This document shows positions 8,504-15,799 of a stretch of DNA of 17,599 nt, piece after piece. Position 1 is the stretch's first letter, and each line of letters begins with the position of its first letter. Made by a program: the position numbers and the translations under genes. The notes below the pieces were generated by a model. The model was given only the letters and a program-made list of their open reading frames with translations, ran no database searches and was not told where the DNA came from. This DNA is from JBCBXA01 sp039816825 (GTDB lineage: Bacteria; Pseudomonadota; Alphaproteobacteria; Rhizobiales; Rhizobiaceae): assembly GCA_039816825.1 (NCBI GenBank), contig JBCBXA010000055.1:1-17599 (forward strand), in the 5' to 3' direction.

Positions 8504-8637
8504 TCTCGTTTTTGTGTCTGTTTTTGGCGGTCTCCGGCGTCCGTCAAGCTGAGTCTTTTCCACCAATTAAACACAGCCAACGGCTAGTGATACGATTAAG
8601 GCATTCGAAGCCGTTCGGTGTTTGATTGCACAAGAGG

Positions 8638-8663
8638 GCGCGATTTAAGTCGCGCTTTTCTTT
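8638..8663 (+). terminator. Rho-independent terminator after res
   Basis: GCGCGA (8638-8643), loop TTTAAG, TCGCGC (8650-8655), then TTTTCTTT. It lies 135 bp downstream of the res stop and should end the RHH-mod-res transcript. The rest of the 8504-8725 gap is AT-rich and holds no gene I can support. Confidence 0.75.
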
Positions 8664-8725
8664 ATAGTGCATGATAGAATCTGATCGTGATGTGTTTTCT
8701 TGAAGCAGACCCTGGAGGGCAAAAG

Positions 8726-8836
8726 TTGTTGACGTGCCATTGCTTCACGACAATGGCCATGTCCACCTTGAATTCCGAGGTTTATGCACTCTACGATCCA
8801 GGTAAGGCTGACATCCGCCGTATTGAGAGTGGCTGA
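8726..8836 (+). CDS. Short leader ORF (36 codons, TTG start) overlapping the nuclease gene
   Basis: GGAGGG (8714-8719) is followed after 6 nt by TTG (8726), opening a 36-codon frame that ends in NSEVYALYDPGKADIRRIESG at TGA 8834-8836. The final A is the first base of the nuclease ATG (TGATG). The same frame also has an ATG at 8690 (48 codons) without a ribosome binding site, and ATGs at 8753 and 8759. The nuclease start itself has only a weak purine stretch in front, so translation could be coupled through this leader. The peptide is not recognised; it may be a remnant of a larger gene. Confidence 0.4.
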   Translation: MLTCHCFTTMAMSTLNSEVYALYDPGKADIRRIESG

Positions 8837-10293
8837 TGGCTAGAATCCGGAGTCCACGGCTGTTCTCTAGCGAGTATGGGATCGACCCATCTCGGTTGAA
8901 TGCCCTTGGGGTACTCGACCTAACTCTAAACGTGGATACCCGTCTCTTTATCGATCCGATGCTGCTCGAAGCTAGCGTTCATCCTGAAATCGCGCAAAAT
9001 GCCAAAGCCAGTTACGACGCGCACTTCGCACGGATAATTCAGTTCTTGAAACGAGTGGCGCGACCTCACCCAAGTGACGTTGCTTGGAGGACTGCCAAAC
9101 GGCTTCTCTCGTTCCCGGAAGTAAAATGGACCTGCTTAGGGTACGGTTCTGGTTCAGTTTCCGGCAGTGGATCTGGCGGCGAATTAACGTCCCAGTATGT
9201 CGAGACTGCACGCCAAATTGTGGCACTTGGTGTCGACGATCCCGATTTGTTTGTTGCGATGGCTCTTTTCGAAGAAGGGGTCGGGCCAGATCGTATCAGC
9301 GACATGGCCACGAATGTCATCCTGGGCGATTTGTTAGAGTTCAACAAACGCGTTCTGGGCGAGCTAGGCGTCCCTGTTCGGCGCTATGACCTGCAACTCG
9401 CTAATGGCAATGAGTACCAAGCCGAGCTGCCGCGAAATCCGTGCATACCAGGTAACGAGCCGGTCGTTCTGGTGCCGACCGATGTTTTGCGAGACCTACC
9501 AATCGCGACCGACTGGTCAAGTGTCGCCGACGCTGCGTCCAAGAACGCATCACTCCGGGGTCGTGTGAACCGACAGATTACGAAGCTATGGAAGATCAAA
9601 AGCCGAAAAGATAAAGAGGCCATCAGAAGCTGGGCATTGTCAGGAAAGACCTCTTTCGAAGACTTTCTCGTGATGGTGCGAAGCGTAGAAGGCGCTCCTT
9701 ACGATATCGACAACGATCCAGCTGGAGAAGTATTCTGGCGCACACTTGGTGCCACCGTTGCACGGAATTGCCCGCTTCAGCTCACAAACCCATCTACGTT
9801 GGATGGGGACGGGATAAACGGTATTGTCCTGCAAATTATCGAGCAGTTTCGGTTTCTTATTGAGAATCGCCGCATATCGGAAGAGCTGTATCATGGAGGC
9901 CGACCCAGACCCGAGAAGTCCGCGCAACGATTATTTTTCATCGTTGCTGACGCATACTGTAAAGCGAATAATCTGGATATTACTCCCGAAGCTGACACCG
10001 GAAACGGTCCTGTCGATTTCAAGGTATCGCAAGGCTACACTGGCCGAGTGTTGGTTGAAATAAAGCTCTCAACCAATCCAAAGGTCGTTCAAGGCTATTC
10101 TCGACAATTAAAAACCTATGCAGCTGCGGAGCAAACTGACAGAGCCCATTATGTGGTGATAGATGTTGGCGGCATGGGGAACAAAGATCAGAGGCTCATC
10201 GCGGAGAAAAACGAAGCGGCTTCATCTGGGAAAAGAGCCTCGGAAATCCACATAATTGATGGCACTCGACGCCCATCCGCGAGCAAATTGTAG
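8836..10293 (+). CDS. Orphan PD-(D/E)XK-type nuclease, 485 aa
   Basis: The C-terminal domain shows a restriction-endonuclease-like core: Glu385, then PVDF with Asp394, then VEIK with Glu408 and Lys410, and a following Gln424 in YSRQLKTY. The motif therefore reads E-D-ExK-Q. The larger N-terminal region has the phrases TRLFIDPMLLEASVHPEI, LGYGSGSVSGSGSGGE and GPDRISDM, which look like conserved family signatures, but I cannot name the family. No membrane segment or signal is present. It follows the RM operon after a terminator, is separately controlled, and is less GC-rich than res (29/60 at 9841-9900 against 38/60 at 7141-7200), so it was probably acquired separately. A role in restricting foreign DNA is inferred from the fold motif and the neighbourhood only. 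Confidence 0.75.
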   Translation: MARIRSPRLFSSEYGIDPSRLNALGVLDLTLNVDTRLFIDPMLLEASVHPEIAQNAKASYDAHFARIIQFLKRVARPHPSDVAWRTAKRLLSFPEVKWTCLGYGSGSVSGSGSGGELTSQYVETARQIVALGVDDPDLFVAMALFEEGVGPDRISDMATNVILGDLLEFNKRVLGELGVPVRRYDLQLANGNEYQAELPRNPCIPGNEPVVLVPTDVLRDLPIATDWSSVADAASKNASLRGRVNRQITKLWKIKSRKDKEAIRSWALSGKTSFEDFLVMVRSVEGAPYDIDNDPAGEVFWRTLGATVARNCPLQLTNPSTLDGDGINGIVLQIIEQFRFLIENRRISEELYHGGRPRPEKSAQRLFFIVADAYCKANNLDITPEADTGNGPVDFKVSQGYTGRVLVEIKLSTNPKVVQGYSRQLKTYAAAEQTDRAHYVVIDVGGMGNKDQRLIAEKNEAASSGKRASEIHIIDGTRRPSASKL

Positions 10294-10533
10294 CAGTCGC
10301 CACCAGCTCCGTTTCCTATTTCATTTATTCTCGCCATCAATCTTGCGGGGGACGTGTTTGGCGCGTGGCGTGATGAACCCTGTGCCTCCGTCGTGATCGG
10401 GCGCGCATCCGGCGCAATGGCCTGCCCGCACCAACTCATTTCATGAGCCGTGTTAGCCATGCCCCGGCTGCTTCTCCGCCCGTTCTCCTTTGTCGGCGTT
10501 CCATCACGCCAACCCAAACAAAGGAGATTGATC
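10294..10533 (+). other. Non-coding region with inverted repeats before the 72-aa gene
   Basis: No gene is seen. GGCGTGATG (10367-10375) and its exact inverse CATCACGCC (10502-10510) lie 126 bp apart. Smaller hairpins are CTCAT/ATGAG (10435-10439, 10443-10447) and GGCGT/ACGCC (10495-10499, 10506-10510). The region must include the promoter of the 72-aa gene and is one of several places where an origin of transfer could lie. Confidence 0.35.
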
Positions 10534-10752
10534 ATGGCAAAGAACACCGAAACCCAAACTCAACCGGCAGCTAATGCACCCAGCTTCATCGCTTGGAACA
10601 TCATCAGCAAAGGCGATAAAGCCTTCTGGCAGAAGGTTGGTGCCTGTTGGCCTCACAAGGACGAACAGGGTCTTACCATCCAGCTGGATGTCATGCCCCT
10701 TGATGGCCGCATCGTCTTGAGGAAGCCGTTGGCTACCGAAGATATCTCATAG
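10534..10752 (+). CDS. Small conserved mobile-element protein, 72 aa
   Basis: ATG 10534 has a strong ribosome binding site, AAGGAG at 10521-10526, 7 nt upstream. The product has a polar start (about 25 residues, Thr/Gln/Ala-rich) and then GDKAFWQKVGACWPHKDEQG and QLDVMPLDGRIVLRKPL. From memory this Trp-x-x-x-G-A-x-W-PHKD...LDxMPxxGRIVLR pattern belongs to small uncharacterised proteins found near relaxase genes on alphaproteobacterial plasmids and integrative elements. The function is unknown. It is soluble, and convergent with the mobilization operon, from which it is separated by a hairpin. Confidence 0.8.
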   Translation: MAKNTETQTQPAANAPSFIAWNIISKGDKAFWQKVGACWPHKDEQGLTIQLDVMPLDGRIVLRKPLATEDIS

Positions 10753-10765
10753 TGACGCCGCACAA

Positions 10766-10793
10766 ATCAGGCCGTCACCTCCGGCGGCCTGAT
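10766..10793. terminator. Hairpin between convergent genes, likely bidirectional terminator
   Basis: ATCAGGCCG (10766-10774) pairs perfectly with CGGCCTGAT (10785-10793) around a 10-nt loop. It lies between the stop of the 72-aa gene (10752) and the end of the mobilization operon (10797). There is no T run on either strand, so termination is inferred from position and stem strength. Confidence 0.55.
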
Positions 10794-10796
10794 CGC

Positions 10797-11297
10797 TTAC
10801 ATCTCCATGTCCCAATCCTTCCCGTTGGAGCCGGAGGCGGCCTTTTGACCGGCCTGCCTCTGTCCACCGCGATCCTGATACAGCTCTGACGCGGCATTCA
10901 GGCGTTCACGGCCTTTCCGGCTGGTCAGCTTGACCGGCTTCTCATTGCGGTTGATGGCGCGAATGGATTTGGCCATTTGCGGCGAATATTCCTCCGCCTT
11001 CATCGCCGCGATCTGTTTGTCGTTTTCGTACTCTTTCACAGTGTTAGAACCCCGCTTCACCGCATCCCGATAGTCCATCGCCGAAGACTGTTTCCAGCGT
11101 GGACTATCGATTGTTCGAGACATCAAAACTGCATTGTCCTTGGCCTGAATTGGCAGGTTCCAATCCTTGGGCATGACAATCGCCAGCTTCTCTCCATCAT
11201 TGGCACGAGCACTAAGCGTAGACTGTGGCAGCGCGGTCTGGTTCAGCTGCCAGTTCACACCGTCGATCCTGTAGTTTTTGGTTGGATTAGGCATCAC
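10797..11297 (-). CDS. Hydrophilic protein at the end of the mobilization operon, 166 aa
   Basis: I do not recognise the family. The frame begins GTG 11297 or ATG 11294, overlapping the end of the coupling-protein gene (stop 11289-11287), so the two are translationally coupled. The protein is soluble and polar. The first 75 residues may form a small domain (NYRIDGVNWQLNQT, KLAIVMPKDWNLP), followed by a charged, probably helical segment (KEYENDKQIAAMKAEEYSP) and a Gly/Gln-rich end. Its position as the last gene of mobC-relaxase-T4CP suggests a transfer accessory role. Confidence 0.75.
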   Translation of the reverse strand: MMPNPTKNYRIDGVNWQLNQTALPQSTLSARANDGEKLAIVMPKDWNLPIQAKDNAVLMSRTIDSPRWKQSSAMDYRDAVKRGSNTVKEYENDKQIAAMKAEEYSPQMAKSIRAINRNEKPVKLTSRKGRERLNAASELYQDRGGQRQAGQKAASGSNGKDWDMEM

Positions 11298-13626
11298 GAA
11301 CCATCCTCCAGACCTTGGGCGTTCCCCAGCGAAGGAGTCGCCAGCCGAAGATCGCTCCGATAACTGCCCCTATTCCAGAAATAACAGCAAGGAAAGCATT
11401 CACTAGATGGCGAACCCATAGCTCTGGTTCCGCAATCGGAAAGTCCAGAATGGCCCGCCAGGCAGCATCAAATGTGAAGGTGTCGGCGTTGAGCAGTCGA
11501 TCGCCAAAGTACCCCGCAAAGGCTATGAGCATGATCAGCGCTGCCAGCAAGAATGGACCAATAACGACCAGCCCTATGAGGAACTTTTTGAAAGAGGCGT
11601 CTTTGCTCGCAGCCTCACGTGCCAGCCACTCCTCATACTCGTCCTCTGTGGCCTTTGCTCCGTCTTCATAGGCTTTGCGCGCAGCCGCTATAGCCTCCCG
11701 CTTCTGGCTCTCAAGCTGTTGAGCTGCACACGCCTTTTGTTCTTCGAGCAGGTACTCCTGACCCATCAGACGGGCCTGTAAACGCCCTGCCAATTTTTGG
11801 GGGTAAGGATGTGAGGGGTGAGGATCGAACCTGCCCTCAAACATTTCATCGCGAAAATACAGGGCGCGATGCAGCTTGATCGGGTTTAATCCACTGACGA
11901 AGGCAATTAGAGCGCCGGGATACCTCACATCCGCATCATTATCGATCCGCGCACCGGTTCGCCCGACCTCATCAGGCCTTATGAGCGGCCTGGTTTGCTG
12001 GTTGACCTGTTCGCCGCTGGATTCATTCGTTCCTGTGGTCGTACTGGAACTATGAGCGAGGGACTCCGATAGGGTTGTCGTTTCTGAAAAGGATGTGCCT
12101 TTATTCGTTGATCGATTGCGGGAACTGGTCAGGTTCAGGAAGCCCGGTCCAACACTGGTTCCGGTGCCAGACCCATGGCCATATGATTCACCGCGATTGA
12201 GCGACTGACCTTCGGAGCGTGTAGCCGTCGTTCCCGACGTGCTGCTCTCGGAACTACCCCTACTCGTGCTGCTGTTGTGAACGCTGACCTGTGATTCACC
12301 GGCCAGTTTGGTTACATAGTCGCGGGTAAAGTGGTCCTCATTACCCATGAACAGCTTGAGACCAACAGCGCCCATGAAGGTCTCCCAATTGTCCTTGTAT
12401 ATGTCCTTAAGTTGGGAGAGCGATTGGACCGCGAACACCATACGCACGCCATAGCCTGCGATTTGCGCCACCGCGTTTTCAATCACACGCATCCTCTTGA
12501 GAGCAGCGAACTCGTCCAGCATCATCAACACAGGAGCCCCCGATGCTGGCGGACGAGTATCCTTCTCCATTTCACGGATGATCATTGTGATCATCGTTCT
12601 GAAGAACCCATAATGGGTCTCCAGCAATCGAGGCGGCAGGCAAAGATAGATGGATATGCCTTTCGGGTCCCTTTTCAGGTCTGCCAGATCAAGATCGGAG
12701 CGTGAGAACATCTCACGCATCCCGGGACTTTGCAGGAACTCCAGCCTACGATTGGCAATCTCCAGCGATCCTAGAAACTGTTTTGGGGCATTGTCGTAGA
12801 CATCCTCAAAGCGCGAAGCCACGCGGGCTATCTCACCATTGAACGCCTTATTGCGGCGCATGGACTCAAACAGGAGCCCGTAAGGTGATGGCGCATTTTC
12901 TGCCTCAAGCTCGCGCCAGAATTCCGCTTTCTCATGATCACCTCCAGCCAGCAGCTCCCGAACCTTGTTGAGGTTTCGGTCCTCTTCTGCGACGTCCTCA
13001 CTGGTTCGAACGTGCAGGATTGTCAGGTGAATGAGCGCTCTGCTTGTCTCCTCAAAAAATGGATCGGTTCGACCACCGGTATCCTCCGGGCAGAGAGATG
13101 AGGCGATCTGCATCGCATCGTCGATGCATTCCGGGCTACCAGGATCAAAAAAGTCGAGCGGATTGTAGCAAGCCCTTAGATCGTCAAGACGATCATCCTC
13201 TCGCCCAGCAACTTTCATGGGGTCAAAGACAAAGGTTCGTTGCTCCATGCCGTAACAGTAGAGCGATCCACCAGCTCGCATGCGGGCGGTTGTTGTGGCC
13301 AACTCTCCTTTGACGTCCAACGCAACCATTGAACCTTTGTGGAGGCTTAGATTTGGGATAGCGACACTGACGGCCTTACCTGACCTTGGACCGCCGCACA
13401 GGAGAACATGGCGATCATCATTGGTGCCGTAAACAGTTCCCCGCTCCTCGCCACAGCCGATGAAGAACGTGTTTCTTTTGGGTTTGCCCACATAGATGGC
13501 ATTCGGGCTCTCGAACGTTGCTGTTGCCAAAGTCGCCTTTTTCACTGGCAGAGGTGGCATGGGCACAAGCGGTGGCTTTGGCGTGCCGTCCAACAATGCT
13601 GAGAGCGTTTCGAGCGGATCATCCAT
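11287..13626 (-). CDS. VirD4/TraG-type type IV secretion coupling protein (T4CP)
   Basis: The product is 779 residues and would connect the relaxosome to a helper-encoded mating channel and drive DNA export. Walker A is GGPRSGKAVSVAIPNL (about 78-93), with Ala after the Lys; VirD4 relatives often have Gly there. Walker B is LMMLDEFAAL (Asp371, Glu372), followed by the conserved FAVQSLSQLKDIY. Residues about 447-545 are a Ser/Thr/Gly-rich low-complexity insert. Two hydrophobic helices lie near the C-terminus (about 682-707 and 741-766), and none is seen at the N-terminus where VirD4 has its membrane anchor. The start has AAGGAG (13638-13633) 6 nt upstream, and the relaxase stop lies 18 nt before it. 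Confidence 0.92.
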   Translation of the reverse strand: MDDPLETLSALLDGTPKPPLVPMPPLPVKKATLATATFESPNAIYVGKPKRNTFFIGCGEERGTVYGTNDDRHVLLCGGPRSGKAVSVAIPNLSLHKGSMVALDVKGELATTTARMRAGGSLYCYGMEQRTFVFDPMKVAGREDDRLDDLRACYNPLDFFDPGSPECIDDAMQIASSLCPEDTGGRTDPFFEETSRALIHLTILHVRTSEDVAEEDRNLNKVRELLAGGDHEKAEFWRELEAENAPSPYGLLFESMRRNKAFNGEIARVASRFEDVYDNAPKQFLGSLEIANRRLEFLQSPGMREMFSRSDLDLADLKRDPKGISIYLCLPPRLLETHYGFFRTMITMIIREMEKDTRPPASGAPVLMMLDEFAALKRMRVIENAVAQIAGYGVRMVFAVQSLSQLKDIYKDNWETFMGAVGLKLFMGNEDHFTRDYVTKLAGESQVSVHNSSTSRGSSESSTSGTTATRSEGQSLNRGESYGHGSGTGTSVGPGFLNLTSSRNRSTNKGTSFSETTTLSESLAHSSSTTTGTNESSGEQVNQQTRPLIRPDEVGRTGARIDNDADVRYPGALIAFVSGLNPIKLHRALYFRDEMFEGRFDPHPSHPYPQKLAGRLQARLMGQEYLLEEQKACAAQQLESQKREAIAAARKAYEDGAKATEDEYEEWLAREAASKDASFKKFLIGLVVIGPFLLAALIMLIAFAGYFGDRLLNADTFTFDAAWRAILDFPIAEPELWVRHLVNAFLAVISGIGAVIGAIFGWRLLRWGTPKVWRMVRDA

Positions 13627-13644
13627 AGGTTTCTCCTTTGCAGA

Positions 13645-14916
13645 TCACAGTGAGAGGGAAAGTTGAGAGTTGCGCAGGCGCTCGCGCTCACGCCGACGAG
13701 CGGCATGGTCTGAACCGAGATACTCAGCGACCATTCCGAAAAGCCGTTTGCGTTCGTCGAGATGCCTGGCGGTCACGGCTTCGATCCCGGCCTCAAGGGC
13801 GCGTCGCTCGGCCAACTGCTTCGAGTGCTGCTCATCACGCTCCAACTGGTCGCGGCGCAGACAGGCAGCAGCTTCTTTTTCATTCTCAGAACGGAGCTTC
13901 GCGGCGCGCCCAGTCAGGCGATCCCAAAGGCCTCTCCAGCCTTTGTTAAAACGCTGCACGCGGTTCGCCGTCTCTTCCTGGTTTCGTTCCCGATGAAGGG
14001 TGAGCAGTGCTAGTCGTTCAGCATGGTGCTGGCGCGTCAGAGCGAGCTTGCCAGCCTTGTGGGGCGCAAGCTCTTCTGACTGCCGCGCCTTGGCCCGCTC
14101 GATCAGCTCAAGAAGACGGTCGCTAACCCGATGCTTCAGTTCGCTTGAAGCTAACTCGACACTCGGCAGCGACGCCGGTGTTCCGAGCTTGAGTTTGACC
14201 TCTTTGGTTTTGAGGCCAAGCCATTTCGCGATGGAGTAAACTTCGCCGTAGAGATCGACAGCCACAAAGCCCCGACGATCTCCCTCTGCGAGACGATATC
14301 CCTGCTCCCGGATGGCGGCGGCAAAGCTCTTCAGATCGTCGCTTTGGGTCCAGGCAGAATTCAGCGCTTGTTTGATCTCATTGGGGTGCAAGCCATAGCG
14401 CTGAGCTTGCTGCCATTGCGGCATGGTGAAGTTATTGAGCGATGCACCGCCCAGATGCTTGAAACCGTCAGGCAGCTCCCATTCGTGCTCAATGAAGAGT
14501 TCGCGCGCGAGCCGGTTCAACTTCCTCTTGGAGTGAGGAAGGTTGATCGCCTTCATCTGATCTATGTCGATGCGTGACCAGACGACATGAGCATGTCTGC
14601 GTCCGTGCTTCTCGTGAAAGACAACGACACGAGGCTGGTCTATAAGCCCCAGGGCCTGTTCAGCCTTCTCAAACGCTTCCTCAAAGTCGTGCTGGGATGC
14701 GTCTACTCCCGCAGGTGGGTTGAAGCTCAGAGAAAACAGGTACTGACGACATCTTGTGCCTTTGGCGAAAGCTTCAGTTTCGCGCAGTGCGCCCATGAGG
14801 TCACCGGCTATGAAGCCACGCACCTCATGGACGGTGACATGCTCATTGTCTCGCGTGTTGAGCAGGTGCAGGCCCATCGCCTTTGCACCGCCGCGCTGAT
14901 TGCCGTGGAGGATCAA
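13645..14916 (-). CDS. MobA/VirD2-type HUH relaxase
   Basis: The product is 423 residues and should nick one strand at the origin of transfer and pilot it into the recipient. The metal-binding motif is HEKHGRRHAHVVWSRID (His101 to Asp117, with H-A-H at 108-110). The N-terminal LFSLSFNPP and NEHVTVHEVRGF fit the alphaproteobacterial mobilization relaxases I know with HEKxGRRHAH. The catalytic Tyr is not assigned. The C-terminal 170 residues are charged and coiled-coil-like. The start is TTG 14916, overlapping the mobC stop by 4 nt (TTGA), implying translational coupling. No origin of transfer could be located with confidence. Confidence 0.9.
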   Translation of the reverse strand: MILHGNQRGGAKAMGLHLLNTRDNEHVTVHEVRGFIAGDLMGALRETEAFAKGTRCRQYLFSLSFNPPAGVDASQHDFEEAFEKAEQALGLIDQPRVVVFHEKHGRRHAHVVWSRIDIDQMKAINLPHSKRKLNRLARELFIEHEWELPDGFKHLGGASLNNFTMPQWQQAQRYGLHPNEIKQALNSAWTQSDDLKSFAAAIREQGYRLAEGDRRGFVAVDLYGEVYSIAKWLGLKTKEVKLKLGTPASLPSVELASSELKHRVSDRLLELIERAKARQSEELAPHKAGKLALTRQHHAERLALLTLHRERNQEETANRVQRFNKGWRGLWDRLTGRAAKLRSENEKEAAACLRRDQLERDEQHSKQLAERRALEAGIEAVTARHLDERKRLFGMVAEYLGSDHAARRRERERLRNSQLSLSL

Positions 14917-15356
14917 CAGTCACCTCCAACGCCAAGCGCGCTCATCAGCTCCGAGCGCATAAGGGCTACGTCATGACACGCCTCATGCAGCTGGGCGGTC
15001 GTGAGCTCATCCAGGGGAATTGATCCCGAGCGGGCGGCCTCTGCCAGCTCACGCAGATGAGGCGCAATCTCCGAGCGACCAAGCGCACCTAGAAGCTGCC
15101 CGAGTATTTGATGATCAAGGCTGGGATTGCGGGGAGATAGCCGAGCTGACTTTGCCGTCACCGCGAAGAGCAGACTCTTCGCGTACGTGGAGATCGGCAT
15201 ATCACCGGCACGCGCTTCCAGGTCTGCGCGCTCTCCAGGCGTAAGCCTGATAGAAAGTGGAGGAATGCGCTTAGTGCGCTGTCTTGTTCTTCGGCGGGAC
15301 TTCTTGGCAGCCTGCCGAAAAACTTCCAGCCGGGGTGAGTTGGGAGTGTCAGACAT
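14913..15356 (-). CDS. mobC: MobC-like relaxosome accessory protein
   Basis: The product is 147 residues. A basic start (KKSRRRTRQRTKR) leads into SIRLTPGERADLEARAGD and MPISTYAKSLLF, the RHH-like DNA-binding pattern of MobC proteins. These bind near the origin of transfer and help the relaxase. The C-terminal half has helical segments (LDHQILGQLLGALGRSE). The ATG 15356 is preceded by GAGGG, which lies in the 3' arm of a hairpin (15362-15377). It is the first canonical gene of the mobilization operon and overlaps the relaxase by 4 nt. Confidence 0.85.
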   Translation of the reverse strand: MSDTPNSPRLEVFRQAAKKSRRRTRQRTKRIPPLSIRLTPGERADLEARAGDMPISTYAKSLLFAVTAKSARLSPRNPSLDHQILGQLLGALGRSEIAPHLRELAEAARSGSIPLDELTTAQLHEACHDVALMRSELMSALGVGGDC

Positions 15357-15361
15357 CGCCG

Positions 15362-15377
15362 TGCCCTCACGAGGGCA
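15362..15377 (-). promoter_or_regulatory. Hairpin covering the mobC ribosome binding site
   Basis: The 16-bp palindrome TGCCCTCACGAGGGCA (plus strand) has perfect 7-bp arms. On the minus-strand RNA the 3' arm holds GAGGG, the only ribosome binding site for mobC (ATG 15356). The stop codon TGA of the upstream reading frame (15369-15367) lies in the loop and the 3' arm. Ribosomes finishing that frame would open the stem, so mobC translation should depend on translation of the frame before it. Confidence 0.55.
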
Positions 15378-15549
15378 TTGGCGGTTTGATGCCTAGAAGC
15401 ATTTCCCTATCAATGGGATAGTCCTGCTTCTGGTCATCAAAGATGTCCCATGCTACATGCAGCAAGCGGTGGCGAGTGCATGCCCCCGCAACCAACACCT
15501 CGTTTTCACGACACGTGTCTTTGTCCAACTGTATGGCGAATGCGTTCAT
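15367..15549 (-). CDS. Reading frame crossing the attR junction into the mob operon
   Basis: From ATG 15549 the frame gives 60 residues (open on to 15681). The first 18 codons are presumed chromosomal DNA, codons 15495-15481 cross the att core (LVAGA), and the last 37 codons (WDIFDDQKQDYPIDREMLLG among them) are element DNA. The frame ends 10 nt before mobC. In the integrated state it is probably a chance join. In the excised circle the 37-codon part would instead be fused in frame to the recombinase. Confidence 0.45.
   Translation of the reverse strand: MNAFAIQLDKDTCRENEVLVAGACTRHRLLHVAWDIFDDQKQDYPIDREMLLGIKPPMPS
15481..15494 (+). repeat. attR core, 14-bp direct repeat of the tRNA 3' end
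   Basis: TGCCCCCGCAACCA matches 47-60 exactly. It is preceded by element sequence (GAGTGCA in place of the tRNA T loop) and followed by ACACCTCG, presumed chromosome. It marks the right end of the element. Confidence 0.85.
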
Positions 15550-15799
15550 CTGTTGTGCCGTCAGGGGCCACCATCGAGATGTCAGTCCTTTGACTGTTCT
15601 GCCACACTGGCCTTCATGGCCGTCCCTGTCAGCGTGACCGTCTTGCGAGGTTGTCTGATAGCAGTCGCAGCAATGTGCCACCGCAGCAGGCCGGGCACCC
15701 AGACTGCAAGCCGCCCTATGTCCGGGATCCAGTCAAGCAACCGATAAATTTCGGTCTGCGGTTACTTGACCGCCTTAAGCGTACAAGACGGGTAATGCC
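15495..15799. other. Right chromosomal flank, no supported gene
   Basis: These 305 bp between attR and the acyltransferase gene hold only short open frames without ribosome binding sites. One minus-strand frame within about 15590-15760 gives a somewhat hydrophobic peptide (LLDWIPDIGRLAVWVPGLL), which I cannot identify. In the integrated state, any promoter for the mob operon would have to lie here or within the element's last 125 bp. Confidence 0.4.

Noticed and set aside
9300..9320. CATCCTG resembling an RP4-type nick site
   Set aside because: It lies inside the nuclease coding region without flanking inverted repeats; a chance 7-mer.
13638..14976. Plus-strand frames over the relaxase and mobC
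   Set aside because: Mirror frames of conserved relaxase coding sequence; no ribosome binding sites.
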